A stretch of 64,000 nucleotides of DNA from Streptomyces sp. 378 (lineage in GTDB: Bacteria > Actinomycetota > Actinomycetes > Streptomycetales > Streptomycetaceae), in NCBI RefSeq assembly GCF_030124145.1, contig NZ_JASKMS010000004.1, forward strand, positions 62,001 to 126,000, in the 5' to 3' direction. Positions 17,601 to 27,227 of this stretch are shown piece by piece. The stretch's first letter is position 1. Every line of letters starts with the position of its first letter. The notes beneath the pieces were generated by a model. The model did no database searches. It saw only the letters and a program-made list of their open reading frames with translations, and was not told where the DNA came from. A program made the position numbers and the translations under genes.

Positions 17601-20600
17601 CCGCCCTCGTCGACGACCAAGTGCACGGTCTACGACTACGCCGACGGCTCCGTGTACCGCAACGGCGTGCTCGACGCGTCCCCCACGTCGTACTGGCGCC
17701 TGGGCGAGGCCGAAGGGGCGACAGCGGTCAGCGAGGCCGTGTCGCGCACGGGGCTCAATGAGGCCGTATACCGGGACGTACAGCTGGGCGGCACTGATAC
17801 TGCCATCGGGGGAACGACGGACACCTCGGTCACCTTCGACGGCACAGACTCCGTGATCGAGATGCCCGCCGGCACGCTGCAAGCCGCGGCCTTCCCTGCC
17901 ATCGAACTGTGGTTCAAGACGAGTACACCGTCTGCCGTCCTGGTCGGGTTCCAGGACACTGAACTGGGAGACAAGCCGGCCTCGTGGCGTCCGGTGCTGA
18001 ACATCGACGGCGCGGGCAAGCTGCGCGGCGAGTTCTACCTGGCGGGCGTCTCCGGGGCGACGCCCATCGTGTCGTCGCGGACGGTGACGGACGGTGCCTG
18101 GCATCACGTCGTACTGTCGGGCGGGGCGACGGCCCAGACGCTCTACCTGGACGGTGCCAAGGTCGGCTCGCTGGCCGGCACGATCACCGAGCAGTCCCGT
18201 GAGTACGCCTATCTCGGCGCCGGCTACGGGAGTTCGGGCTGGATGGGGCTGGCGAGCGGTGAGTACCGCTTCAAGGGCCAGATGGACGAAGTGGCGGTCT
18301 ACAACCACCCGTTGGACGCCGCCACGGTCGCCGAACACTATGCCGCGCGGGTCGCGATCGGGCAGGTCAAGAAGGTCACCCTGCCGTCCGGTCGGGTCCA
18401 CGCCGCCGCCACCTACGACCCGGTCGACGGACGTCTGACCGCGCACACCGACGCCAACGGCGGCGCCTGGAAGGTCTCCGCACCGTCCTACTCCAACGCG
18501 TCCGTCTCCTACGCCGACGCCATCCAGCGCAGCGGTCCGACCGGCTACTGGCGCTTGGGCGAGGGCAGCGGGGCCGAGGCGGCCAGCCCGCTCGGCGAGG
18601 AACTGAACGGCGCCTACCTCGACACCGTACGGCTCGGCAACGCGGGCATCTTCGCCGACGGTGACGACACCTCCGCTACCTTCACCGGCGACGGAGCAAT
18701 CGAAGTACCCGTCGAGTCCCTCGGCAGCACAACGGCCATGTCGCTGGAGCTGTGGTTCAAGACCACCGAGGCCGGCGTGCTCGTCGCCAACCAGAACAGC
18801 GAGTTCGGTGACACTCCGACCGGCTGGCGGCCCATGCTGCTCGTCGACGCCGACGGCAAGGTACGGGGACGGTTCTCCGGCGCCGCGTCCAGCATCCTGT
18901 CCGACACGACCGTCACCGACAACAAGTGGCACCACGTGATGCTGACCGGCAACGAGGGCATCCAGGCGCTGTTCCTCGACGGCGCCTACCAGGGCAGCAC
19001 CCGGACCGGCGTGGGCACCTCGCGCTTCTCCCACGTGTTCGTCGGCGGCGGCTACTCCTCGTCCGGCTGGGACGGCCAGGACGCGGGCTACCGCAACTTC
19101 AGCGGCCAGATCGATGAAGTGGCCTTTTACAACAAGCCCCTGGTGACCTTCCGCAAGGCGACCAACACCTCTGGCGACACCATCTGGACCTACCTGGGCT
19201 GGACGAGCTTCCCGGGCTACACGGACACCCCCAACCGTCACGTCCAAGCCCGCAAGGCGCTGGTTCAGGGAACGGGCGACAGGTACCAGGGCGTCGCCGT
19301 CGCCGACGCGCCCACGGCGTACTGGCGGCTCGGCGAGAGCGAGGGAACCGCCCTGCGCAGCGAGGTCGGCGGCACGGCCATGGGCGCGGCCTTCGAGGGT
19401 GACGACGGCATGGTGGTCTACTCCCAGATGGACCGGGGCGGTGTCTTCGGCACCGGTGACAACCGCGCGGTCACCCTCGGCAACGGCGGGCACATTGAGA
19501 TTCCAGGCTCCGTCCCGTCCGGTGCGGACGAACTGACGGCCGAGATGTGGTTCCGCACGTCCAACGACTCGGCCGTGTTGATGAGCTTCCAGAATGCGCC
19601 GGCCGGCGAGACGCCTACCTCTTGGCGTCCGGTACTGAACATCGACGGCGCGGGCAAGCTGCGCGGCGAGTTCTACCTCGCCGGCGCCTCCGGAGCGACG
19701 CCCATCGTGTCGTCGCAGACCGTGACCGACAGCAAGTGGCACCACGTCGTGCTCTCCGCCGACGGCACGGCGCAGACGCTCTACCTGGACGGAGTCAAGG
19801 TCGGGTCGCTGAACGGCGCCATCGCCGACCAGTCCCGCACACACGCCTATATCGGCAGCGGCTACGGCAGCTCCGGCTGGATGGGCCTGGACGAAGGCAC
19901 CTACTCCTTCCGCGGCGATGTCGACGAGGTGGCCCTCTACCGCAAGCCGCTGACCGCAGACCAGGTCTCGGCCCACTACCGTGCCCAGGCGGAGGCCGCG
20001 GACTCCGGCCTGACCGCCACGGTGTCGGTCACCGACCCCGCCCAGAAGACGAGCAGCGCCAGTTACGACGCCCTGCACGGCGAGCGTGTGGTCTCGCGCA
20101 AGGACGCGACAGGAGCGGTCACTTCCTACGCCTACGACAACGTCGGCAACCTGCACACCGTCACCGACCCCAACGGCCACACCACTGTCACCGGCCGCGA
20201 CGGTCGCGGCAACGTCGTGTCGACGTCGACCTGTCGGGACGCCGACTCGTGCTGGACGAGTTTCACCTCGTACTACATGAACGCGAGCGACCCGCTGGAC
20301 CCGCGCAACGACAAGCCGCTGACGTATCGCGATCAGCGCTCAACCGACTACAAGGACACCCGCTACCGCACCGAGTACGCCTACAACTCCCTGGGCCTGC
20401 CCCTCACTACGACCCGCCCCGACAGCAGTGCCGCCTCCACCACGTACACCACGGGCAGCGAGACGGCGGTCGGCGGCGGCGCCACGCCGGCTGGCCTGGT
20501 CCTGACCGAGACGACGCCAGGCGGTGCGAGGACGTCGTACCGCTACTACGCCAACGGCGACCTCGCGGAGGTCACCTCACCTTCCGGGCTGGTCACGTCC

Positions 20601-23600
20601 TACGCGTACGACGGCCTGGGCCGTAAGACGTCCGAGAAGCAGAGATCCGACACGTTCCCGGACGGCGTGACCACCACGTTTGGATACGACTCGGCGTCGC
20701 ACGTCGTCACGGAGACCGGCGCGGCGGTGAAGAACGAGATCACCGGCACCACCCACACCGCGAAGATCACCCGTGACTACGACGAGGACGGCAACCTGCT
20801 GTCGGAGACGGCCACGGACACCACCGGCGGCGACACCGCCCGTACGACGATCTACCACTACAACGAACATGGCCTGAACGACAGCGTCACCGGCGCGGAG
20901 CAGAACACGACGCTGTTCGAACACGACACCATGGGCCGGGTCAGCGGCATGACCGATCCGGCAGGCACCCACTTCCGGTACGCCTACACCGCCCGCGGCC
21001 AGCACGCCACGACGGTACTGGACGACTGGACGGGCGATCCGTCCGGCACCGTCCGCGACCTGACGGTCGCCTCCAACGCCTACGACCCGTCCGGCCGCCT
21101 GGCCTCGACCACCGACGCGATGGGCGCGACGACCGCGTACACCTACTTCGACGACGGGCTACCGGCCACCACGACGGCCAAACAGGTCACCCAGGCCGAC
21201 GGCACGAAGCACGACATCGTCCTGGAGTCCAACACCTACAACGCGGCAGGTCACCTGACCAAGCAGGTCACCGGCGGCGGCAAGACCACACGGACATTCG
21301 CAGTGGATGCCCTGGGCCGCACGACGACCAGCGTCCTCGACCCCGCCGGCCTGAACCGGACCACCACCTACGCCTACGACGGCGACGACCGCGTGAAGGA
21401 GCAGACGCAGACCATCTCCGGGACCAAGAAGCTCACCACGTCCTCGGAGTACGACCTCGCCGGCAACCTCACCGAGCAGACGGTCACCGACGGCACCACC
21501 ACCCACATCACCACCGGCACCTATGACGACCGCGGCCTGCCGCTGACCACGGTCAGCCCGCGCGGCAACGTAGCTGGTGCCGACGCGTCCGCGTACACCA
21601 CGACCTACCGCTACGACGCCCTGGGCCGCTTGGTGCAGCAGACCGCCCCGGCGGTGCAGGCCGAGGAGAACGGCGGCGCGCCGACGACGGTCGAGCCGAC
21701 CACCCGCACCGGCTACAACACCTTCGGCGAGGCCACTGAGGCCAGGGACGCCCGGGGCAAGGTCACCCGTACGGAGGTCGACCGCCTCGGCCGCACCACC
21801 GCCGTGACCCGGCCCGACTACACCCCGCCGGGCGCCGCCGCCCCGCTGGCGGCGACGACCCGCACGACGTACACCTCGTCGGGTCTGCCGCTGGCGGTCA
21901 CCGACCCGCTGGGCCGAGTCACGCGTTACGGCTACGACCAGTTCGGACAGCTGACCAGCAGGACGGATCCGGTGGCCGACGCGGCGGCGGCCCTGGCGGC
22001 GGCCGAGAACAGCGACCCCGATCTGCTCAACTCAGCGAGCGCGGAAGGTGGCGGAGTCACCCGCTACACCTGGACGCCGACCGGTCGTCGGCTGTCGGTG
22101 ACCGACCCGACAGGTGCCCGCAGCGAGGCGACGTACGACGAGCTGGGTCGGCAGCTGACCACGACCACAGTCGAGCGCTATCCGAGCCCGCAGAACCTCA
22201 CCAGCCGCTACACCTGGGACGACGCGAGCAACCAGACCGCGTCGACGACCGCGGCCAGCGTCACGTCGACCGCCACGTTCAACCCGGCGGGCGAAACGCT
22301 CACCGTCGCGGACCCGGCGGGGACCACGCGGTTCGGCTACGACGGCCTGGGCCGCCGCACGGAGACGACCGACGCCACGAACCGCCGTACGACCACTACG
22401 TACGACGCCCTCGGCAACGCCACCGCTTCGAACGACTACGGCACCGGCACCGGCACCTCCGCGCTCCGCACTGTGGCCGCCGAGTTCGACGTGGAGGGCA
22501 ACCGCACCGCGGTGACCTCCGCGCAGACGAAGGCGCGCACGACCTACACGTACGACGCGCTGGGCCGTATCACCAGGCAGGTCGAGCCGGTCTCCACCAC
22601 CGACTCCATCACCACGACCTTCGGCCACGACGCGGCGGGCAATCGCACCCGGCTGACCGACGGACGGGGCAACAAGACCGTCTACACCTTCAATAGTTGG
22701 GGTCTGCCCGAGTCGACGATCGAACCGTCCACGTCCGCGCACCCGGACGCGGCCGACCGCACCTGGACGACCGTGTACGACAAGGCCGGTCAGGCCGTGA
22801 CGGAACTGCTTCCGGGCGGGGTGAAGCGGGAGCGCACCTACGACGGCCTGGGCCGTCTCACCGGTGAGACCGGCACGGGTGCGGAGGCGACCACGACCGC
22901 CCGCACGCTGGGGTACGACCTGGCGGGCCGTCTCACCGCGGTCGGCACGGCCGACGGCGTGACCCGCGACACCTACACCTACAACGACCGCGGCGCCCTC
23001 CTCACCGCCGACGGGCCGGGTGGGCAGTCGAGCTACAGCTACAACGCCGACGGCAGCATGACGAAGCGGACCACGACGGCGGGCTCGACCTCCTACGGCT
23101 ACGACAGCGCGGGCCGGATCGACTGGACGTCGGACTCCCTCACGGGCAGGGAGATCCAGTACGACTTCGACGCCGCCGGCCGGCCGCGTCTGGACCAGTT
23201 CGTGAACAAGCCGGACGGATCGACCTCCTACGCGGTCACGGCCAAGCGCACGTACACCTATGACGACCTCGGCCGCCTCAAGGGTGACAGTGTCACCAGT
23301 CCCGACGGCACCACGACGGTCGCGTCGACGACGTACGGCTACGACCTCGACGACAACGTGACGTCCAAGACGACCACGGGCACGGCGGGGGCCGGCGCCA
23401 GCACCTACGGGTACGACTACGCGAACCGCCTCACGTCCTGGGCGATGGGTGGCGGCGCGACCGCTTACGAATGGGACGCCGCAGGCAACCGCACCAAGGC
23501 CGGCACGACAACGGCGACCTTCGACGCCCGCAACCGTCAACTGACGGATGGGACGGAGCAGTTCACGTACACCGCACGCGGCACCCTGGCATCGGTGCAG

Positions 23601-25316
23601 ACTGGCGGCTCAGCCGCGCGAACCCTGTCGTTCGACGCTTTCGAACGCAAGATCACCGACGGCGGGACGTCGTACACGTACGACTCACTGGACCGTGTTC
23701 AGACCCGGGGGTCGACGACCTTCACCTACGACGGAGGCTCCAACAACCTCGCGAACGACGGCACCACCGACTACAACCGCACTCCGGAGGGCACGCTGCT
23801 CTCCCTGGCCACCGGCACCAGCAATCAGTGGGCCGTCACCGACAAGCACATGGACCTGACCGCGGGCCTCTCCACGGACGGCATGCAGGTCAGCGGCTCC
23901 ACCACCTACGACCCCTTCGGCGCGGAGACGTCCACCTCCGGTACCACCCCCGCCCTGGGATACCAGTCCGGCTGGACCGACCCGGAAAACGGCGACGTCA
24001 ACATGGCGGCCCGCTGGTACCAGCCGGACACGGGATCCTTCGCCTCGCGGGACACGTGGCAGCTGGACCCGAGTCCGTCCTCCCGCGCCAACCGGTACAT
24101 GTACGGCGGCGGAAACCCGCTGGCACGGACCGACATCACCGGGCACGACTGGGATCTCTGGCAGTACCTCGGCGTCGCGTCCACCGTGGTCAGACCGACC
24201 TTCGTCGGAGTCTTCGGGACGGTCTTCATGGGCGGCAGTGACAGCATCGGGGACGACTGCTGGGGCTACCCCAGCAACCTCTGCTACCTCACCTGGTACC
24301 ACGCCGACACCAAGTCCCTGTTTTGCGACACCCACTTCTGGACGAAGCAGTGCGGCGGACGCGGATCGTCCCCGTACTACTACGGCGGCGGTGGCGGCTC
24401 CTCCTACGGCGGTGGCGGCTCCTACTACGGCGGAGGCCGTGGCGGCGGCACGGCCGTCTATACCCGATGCAACGGCACGTGCACGGCCAGGCCGACCAAG
24501 CCGCCGAAGCCCCCGATCGATCAGAACCCCAACAACGGCAAGAACCCCGTACCGGCCCCTACCCGTCCCAAGCCCATCGTGGACTGGGACGACGCGATCT
24601 GGGTCGCGGGGACCGGCGTCAGCGCGACCGTCGCAGCTCAGGCCATGCTCGACCTGGCGGCCGTGGCGATCTTCATGCCCACCGACATCGACGGGCGCGA
24701 GGGCTACTCGCCTCAGACCGCCGACGACTCGGGCGGCAAGAACCGCGGCCGGACGCGCAACGACGGCGAGTGCGACGACGGACCCGGCTTCAGCCTCACC
24801 GGCCACGCCGTCTACATGCCGCGCGAGCGGTACTACGACGCCTTCGAAAAGCGCGCCGAGTGCCGGGCCACGGGGGTGTACGCCTTCCTCGACCAGTCGG
24901 ACTACAACCGGGGCAGGAAGCGTCCGGGGACGAACACGAACGGCAGCACACAGCCTCCGGGGATGAACGAGATCCGCCATGAGGGAAACTCTGCGGCCAA
25001 CGGACACCTCGTACCGGCGGCCGCGACGGGGTCGGGTATCGACCTGCGCAATCTGGTCGCCGAGTACACGAAGACCAACACGCCGTACCTGAGCACTACC
25101 GTCGAGAACGACATCATTAAGGCGATCAAGGGGGGTAAGCATGTCGCCCTGGCGATCAACCCCCACTACGAAGGGAAGCGAACCAACTCCGGCATCCCGT
25201 CCAGCATCGAGTACAACTACGTGATCGTCGAGGACGGCGTCAGCAAACACTGCGTGGTCCACCAGACCCCGACCGGCGGTACCACCACCGGGTCCGCCGA
25301 CTGCCCCAGAAGGTGA
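14670..25316 (+). CDS. giant secreted RHS/YD-repeat toxin with LamG domains and a C-terminal nuclease
   Basis: This gene encodes 3548 residues. I chose GTG at 14670 because GGGGAGA lies just upstream; it begins a clear signal peptide (about 1-28). Approximate order: a Pro-rich leader; a segment with the typical PVN..DG.W..ID signature near 150-170; a DNRLRE-like domain (371-545); an Ig-like CARDB/NBR1-type domain (550-667); an Fn3-like domain (670-770); the RHS entry segment (777-860); three LamG-like domains (1004-1226, 1287-1491, 1547-1771); dozens of YD repeats (1781-3077); and the RHS core with PENG, RWYQPDTGSF and GGGNPLARTDITG (3091-3158). After it, a Gly/Tyr-rich linker leads to a variable C-terminal region. 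Its last 110 residues contain ANGHLVPAAATGSGIDLRNLV (His3446), which matches DNA/RNA non-specific endonuclease toxins. The RHS shell would enclose this toxin until release. The next gene, 3 bases on, is its probable immunity partner. Confidence 0.88.
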   Translation: MRSARPLVVAVAFVLALVAGTEQAVPTVDGPTGAASTAEAPDQSWGSAAGRRHTAPADATDASAKGGHEGPLAGRGQVPAPGDPGVTRLDSTPKLPEPGPVRKTEAPRPAAPRGFDSKRSKELTGQRAERRRTYQNPDGTQTSRFYTEPVNFRGRDGGWKPIDTTLVPQDTTGSRTMSAGNDGWETRSTASAIEFAGAADASSVVRIRVGDGLSIGYGVEGASASGGRTDGSTVTYPDVRPHADLEFLAGSDSVKETLVLKNASAPSEWRFPLDLEGLTAGLDDHGGLVFTDTDGATRAWTPAGWMQDANLAPDSNEGAISSGVTYSLKEKGGRQVLVVKLDKKWLDAPERVYPVRVDPSVKSVDSTSGTYVEYPYNQNFASDTVLKAGTYDGGSHKAAAFLRFAGVESTVKNAWVLGANLALYNTWSQSCTARPVTVHPITSNWSESTTTKYPGPATGSSLASKSFAHGWRPEGTTNWSCGPAWESIKLGSAGRKLVDDWTHGRKRNYGLAVKASTSDSKGWKQFGSDDYPNGKPSLDITWTEYGATYKVGDFTAPVTATSEGVEKVTVTNRGQETWPAGGNYKLRYNLFDSSGKEITDSAKIRWTAMPEAVSPGESVTLAAKIAPLTPATYTVQWTMDDVGVSRFTSAGVPGPAVKIASVNIPPQLTAASPGSGVTVDSLTPTLWAKGADADRYPKSTLEYTFEVCEVEGSNLRKNCKKGTRSSEQQWAVPSGWMSWGKSYAWYAYVYDGSATSARPGPALLTTQVLQPTVTSHLGGPDNGKEIGSRAGNYVTAATDAAVGTVGPELAVTRTYNSLDPRADGAFGTGWSTRWDMRLREEPSMSTVLVTLADGSQARFGRNADGSYTGPPGGSLTLVRQAGEGWVLRERSGNTYHFMTNGVLARLRDVAGRTQSVTHESEDGGPVQKVTDDLSGRSLTFTWSDGHVASVTTSPVDTGTSGLTWTYSYTGDRLSRVCPPSSTTKCTVYDYADGSVYRNGVLDASPTSYWRLGEAEGATAVSEAVSRTGLNEAVYRDVQLGGTDTAIGGTTDTSVTFDGTDSVIEMPAGTLQAAAFPAIELWFKTSTPSAVLVGFQDTELGDKPASWRPVLNIDGAGKLRGEFYLAGVSGATPIVSSRTVTDGAWHHVVLSGGATAQTLYLDGAKVGSLAGTITEQSREYAYLGAGYGSSGWMGLASGEYRFKGQMDEVAVYNHPLDAATVAEHYAARVAIGQVKKVTLPSGRVHAAATYDPVDGRLTAHTDANGGAWKVSAPSYSNASVSYADAIQRSGPTGYWRLGEGSGAEAASPLGEELNGAYLDTVRLGNAGIFADGDDTSATFTGDGAIEVPVESLGSTTAMSLELWFKTTEAGVLVANQNSEFGDTPTGWRPMLLVDADGKVRGRFSGAASSILSDTTVTDNKWHHVMLTGNEGIQALFLDGAYQGSTRTGVGTSRFSHVFVGGGYSSSGWDGQDAGYRNFSGQIDEVAFYNKPLVTFRKATNTSGDTIWTYLGWTSFPGYTDTPNRHVQARKALVQGTGDRYQGVAVADAPTAYWRLGESEGTALRSEVGGTAMGAAFEGDDGMVVYSQMDRGGVFGTGDNRAVTLGNGGHIEIPGSVPSGADELTAEMWFRTSNDSAVLMSFQNAPAGETPTSWRPVLNIDGAGKLRGEFYLAGASGATPIVSSQTVTDSKWHHVVLSADGTAQTLYLDGVKVGSLNGAIADQSRTHAYIGSGYGSSGWMGLDEGTYSFRGDVDEVALYRKPLTADQVSAHYRAQAEAADSGLTATVSVTDPAQKTSSASYDALHGERVVSRKDATGAVTSYAYDNVGNLHTVTDPNGHTTVTGRDGRGNVVSTSTCRDADSCWTSFTSYYMNASDPLDPRNDKPLTYRDQRSTDYKDTRYRTEYAYNSLGLPLTTTRPDSSAASTTYTTGSETAVGGGATPAGLVLTETTPGGARTSYRYYANGDLAEVTSPSGLVTSYAYDGLGRKTSEKQRSDTFPDGVTTTFGYDSASHVVTETGAAVKNEITGTTHTAKITRDYDEDGNLLSETATDTTGGDTARTTIYHYNEHGLNDSVTGAEQNTTLFEHDTMGRVSGMTDPAGTHFRYAYTARGQHATTVLDDWTGDPSGTVRDLTVASNAYDPSGRLASTTDAMGATTAYTYFDDGLPATTTAKQVTQADGTKHDIVLESNTYNAAGHLTKQVTGGGKTTRTFAVDALGRTTTSVLDPAGLNRTTTYAYDGDDRVKEQTQTISGTKKLTTSSEYDLAGNLTEQTVTDGTTTHITTGTYDDRGLPLTTVSPRGNVAGADASAYTTTYRYDALGRLVQQTAPAVQAEENGGAPTTVEPTTRTGYNTFGEATEARDARGKVTRTEVDRLGRTTAVTRPDYTPPGAAAPLAATTRTTYTSSGLPLAVTDPLGRVTRYGYDQFGQLTSRTDPVADAAAALAAAENSDPDLLNSASAEGGGVTRYTWTPTGRRLSVTDPTGARSEATYDELGRQLTTTTVERYPSPQNLTSRYTWDDASNQTASTTAASVTSTATFNPAGETLTVADPAGTTRFGYDGLGRRTETTDATNRRTTTTYDALGNATASNDYGTGTGTSALRTVAAEFDVEGNRTAVTSAQTKARTTYTYDALGRITRQVEPVSTTDSITTTFGHDAAGNRTRLTDGRGNKTVYTFNSWGLPESTIEPSTSAHPDAADRTWTTVYDKAGQAVTELLPGGVKRERTYDGLGRLTGETGTGAEATTTARTLGYDLAGRLTAVGTADGVTRDTYTYNDRGALLTADGPGGQSSYSYNADGSMTKRTTTAGSTSYGYDSAGRIDWTSDSLTGREIQYDFDAAGRPRLDQFVNKPDGSTSYAVTAKRTYTYDDLGRLKGDSVTSPDGTTTVASTTYGYDLDDNVTSKTTTGTAGAGASTYGYDYANRLTSWAMGGGATAYEWDAAGNRTKAGTTTATFDARNRQLTDGTEQFTYTARGTLASVQTGGSAARTLSFDAFERKITDGGTSYTYDSLDRVQTRGSTTFTYDGGSNNLANDGTTDYNRTPEGTLLSLATGTSNQWAVTDKHMDLTAGLSTDGMQVSGSTTYDPFGAETSTSGTTPALGYQSGWTDPENGDVNMAARWYQPDTGSFASRDTWQLDPSPSSRANRYMYGGGNPLARTDITGHDWDLWQYLGVASTVVRPTFVGVFGTVFMGGSDSIGDDCWGYPSNLCYLTWYHADTKSLFCDTHFWTKQCGGRGSSPYYYGGGGGSSYGGGGSYYGGGRGGGTAVYTRCNGTCTARPTKPPKPPIDQNPNNGKNPVPAPTRPKPIVDWDDAIWVAGTGVSATVAAQAMLDLAAVAIFMPTDIDGREGYSPQTADDSGGKNRGRTRNDGECDDGPGFSLTGHAVYMPRERYYDAFEKRAECRATGVYAFLDQSDYNRGRKRPGTNTNGSTQPPGMNEIRHEGNSAANGHLVPAAATGSGIDLRNLVAEYTKTNTPYLSTTVENDIIKAIKGGKHVALAINPHYEGKRTNSGIPSSIEYNYVIVEDGVSKHCVVHQTPTGGTTTGSADCPRR
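17981..18092 (+). repeat. intragenic repeat shared by first and third LamG domains
   Basis: About 110 bases here recur at 19620-19731 with only scattered third-position changes. Both encode SWRPVLNIDGAGKLRGEFYL and the following stretch. The second LamG domain is much more diverged, so domains one and three have been copied or homogenised recently. Confidence 0.75.
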
Positions 25317-25319
25317 CGT

Positions 25320-25901
25320 ATGAGTTACAGGGAAAAACTGGCCGCGCTTCTGGGCGCACCGCTGCACCGAGGGAATCCCGACGCGTGGACACCCCTCGAA
25401 CGCGAGATGGATGTCGGATTCCCCGACGACTACAAGGAGTTCATCGACGGGTATGGGCCGGTCCGGATCAACTTCCACCTGCACTTCAACCATCCCGCTC
25501 ACCCGGTCTGGAGCCTTGGGAAGTGGGTCGCTGAGACGGTGGAGATCTACCGCACTCTCGACTGGGATCTCAGCTGCCCCGACTTCGCCTCCGAGGACCC
25601 GAGGTTCGACGGCCCGGAGCAGCTGGTCCCGTTCCTTGAGTCCGACAGGGGGGAGTGCTTCTTCTTCAAGCCCGGCGACGAGCCCCGCATCTACGTCTAC
25701 GTCGGGGCCGACGACGACATCTACCGATACGACGTGGGGTTCACCGAGTGGCTGTACCGCTACCTGCAAGGGGAGGACATGGCCGGCCCCAACAGCAGCG
25801 CCTACTATCCGGGCCCGGTCCGCTTCGACGCTCTGCCGTATGCCTCGAAAGGCAAGGGGGAGTTCTGGTTCGGTCCAGCCAGACCGGACAGGGCGGAGTA
25901 G
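25320..25901 (+). CDS. SMI1/KNR4-family immunity protein
   Basis: This 193-residue cytosolic protein has the SMI1/KNR4 start pattern: a helix, then GFPDDYKEFIDGYGPV (about 38-53), followed by acidic and aromatic strands (ECFFFKPGDE, YVYVGADDDIYRY). This superfamily is one of the commonest immunity folds encoded next to polymorphic toxins, including nucleases. The ATG lies 3 bases after the toxin stop, so the two are cotranscribed and probably translationally coupled. It should bind and block the nuclease at the C-terminus of the RHS protein; the pairing is inferred from position and family. The acidic surface would suit binding a basic nuclease. A gap of 84 bases separates it from the next gene. 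Confidence 0.82.
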   Translation: MSYREKLAALLGAPLHRGNPDAWTPLEREMDVGFPDDYKEFIDGYGPVRINFHLHFNHPAHPVWSLGKWVAETVEIYRTLDWDLSCPDFASEDPRFDGPEQLVPFLESDRGECFFFKPGDEPRIYVYVGADDDIYRYDVGFTEWLYRYLQGEDMAGPNSSAYYPGPVRFDALPYASKGKGEFWFGPARPDRAE

Positions 25902-25985
25902 CAACGACGCCACCCAAACCCGTGTTTGAGGGCTGACGTACGCTCGGCCGCCCGGCAGGAGATCACGAGAAAGCGCGAAAAAATC

Positions 25986-27161
25986 ATGGCCGACAGATCG
26001 CCAGAAGGCCCCAGACCCGGTCCCGGTCACGGTGAAGAGTCTGAGACCTCTTCGTCGTCCATACCCGACGGTATGTGGGAGAAGTTCCTCGAGGACAGCG
26101 AACGTGACATCCGCTCCTCCGCCCCGAAGGAGCCGTCCGCGCGGGCCCGCATGGTCACCGAGCGGCTGCGTGAGCAGGAGGCCCGGGGCGAGTTGCCGCC
26201 GGGGTGGCGTACCGGCCCCGCCTGGCAGGAGATGAACGGGAGGGCCGCCCGGCGGCGCAGGCTGTGGGCCTTCATCGGCGTCCCCCTCGCGGTCGCCGTG
26301 GCGCTGGTGGCGCTGAAGCCGTCACTGCTGCCCGGCGACCCCTTCGGTGCCGGGGAGTCCCAGGCCGCCGAGGCCTCACCGCTGCCCGACGAGACGGCGC
26401 CGCCCACTGCCGCGCCCGAGTCGCCGGACCCCGAAACCCCCACCCTGGACGAGCCGTTCGCCGGTTCCCCGGCTCTGCGCTGGGCCGACGGCGAGGCCGG
26501 CATCGTCCTGCCCGAGGCCAAGGCGGTCGGCGCGGTCTCCAAGGACCGTGTGGAACAGGCGCTGAAGCTGACGAAGAAGCTGGTGGTGGGCGCCAATCTC
26601 GACCCGAAGGCGGTGCGTGGCGCACGGCCCGATGCGGCGTTCTCCGTGCTGGACCCCAAGCAGCCGGACATCGTCCATCGTCTCGAGACCGCCCTGCGCT
26701 CGCCGAGCGGCAAGAACGACCCGGTGGCCCTGTTCAGCCGGTTCGACCCCGACGAGATACGGCTGGTCGGCGACGTGATCAAGACGCGCGGTCGGATGAC
26801 GTTCAAGAAGGGCGAGCACGGGGGCGTCGCCGTGCGTGCCGACTACACCTTCGTCTACCCGGTGTCGCGCGCGGACGGTTCCACGGAGGTCACCCGCACC
26901 ATCGTGCGCCGCGTCCTTGAGACGGAACTCGCCGACCCCGCCCGGTACCAGGTCACCCCGGGCCGGCTGCTCGTCGTGGAGTACGACCAGGAGATAGGCA
27001 ACTCCTCGTGCTTCGTCTACGACGGTTACCTTCATCCGGAGTTCTCGTCGAGCGCCACTGCGGGCTCGACTCCGAGCGGCCCGGCCGTGGATCCGTATGA
27101 CCGGAGCAGGAGCATCGACGACGGCGACCGTGAGGACTGCGGGACGGTGACCCGCACCTGA
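25986..27161 (+). CDS. membrane protein of unknown function
   Basis: This gene encodes 391 residues from ATG 25986. An acidic, Ser-rich cytoplasmic part (about 1-85) contains PDGMWEKFLEDSERDIR and ends in a basic stretch (RAARRRR). One membrane helix follows at about 98-117, then a Pro/Glu/Thr linker and an external domain of about 230 residues with FVYPVSRADG and a conserved-looking pair of Cys near the end (SSCFVY, EDCG). I do not recognise the family. Genes of this type occur near kinase clusters in Streptomyces, and the topology of short inside, single helix and large outside parallels the kinases. It does not look like part of the toxin and immunity pair. A strong terminator follows. Confidence 0.8.
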   Translation: MADRSPEGPRPGPGHGEESETSSSSIPDGMWEKFLEDSERDIRSSAPKEPSARARMVTERLREQEARGELPPGWRTGPAWQEMNGRAARRRRLWAFIGVPLAVAVALVALKPSLLPGDPFGAGESQAAEASPLPDETAPPTAAPESPDPETPTLDEPFAGSPALRWADGEAGIVLPEAKAVGAVSKDRVEQALKLTKKLVVGANLDPKAVRGARPDAAFSVLDPKQPDIVHRLETALRSPSGKNDPVALFSRFDPDEIRLVGDVIKTRGRMTFKKGEHGGVAVRADYTFVYPVSRADGSTEVTRTIVRRVLETELADPARYQVTPGRLLVVEYDQEIGNSSCFVYDGYLHPEFSSSATAGSTPSGPAVDPYDRSRSIDDGDREDCGTVTRT

Positions 27162-27192
27162 CGCGTCGCCGGACCGTCGGCCGACACGGAGC

Positions 27193-27227
27193 GAAGGGCC
27201 CTGCGGGGTGGAGCCGCAGGGCCCTTC
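27193..27227 (+). terminator. terminator after the 25986 gene
   Basis: Perfect 14-bp stem GAAGGGCCCTGCGG / CCGCAGGGCCCTTC with a 7-base loop, followed by TTC-rich sequence. Confidence 0.85.

Noticed and set aside
17547..20180. 877-residue minus-strand frame inside the RHS gene
   Set aside because: It mirrors the repetitive coding strand. There is no ribosome site or domain, and the plus strand has clear LamG domains.
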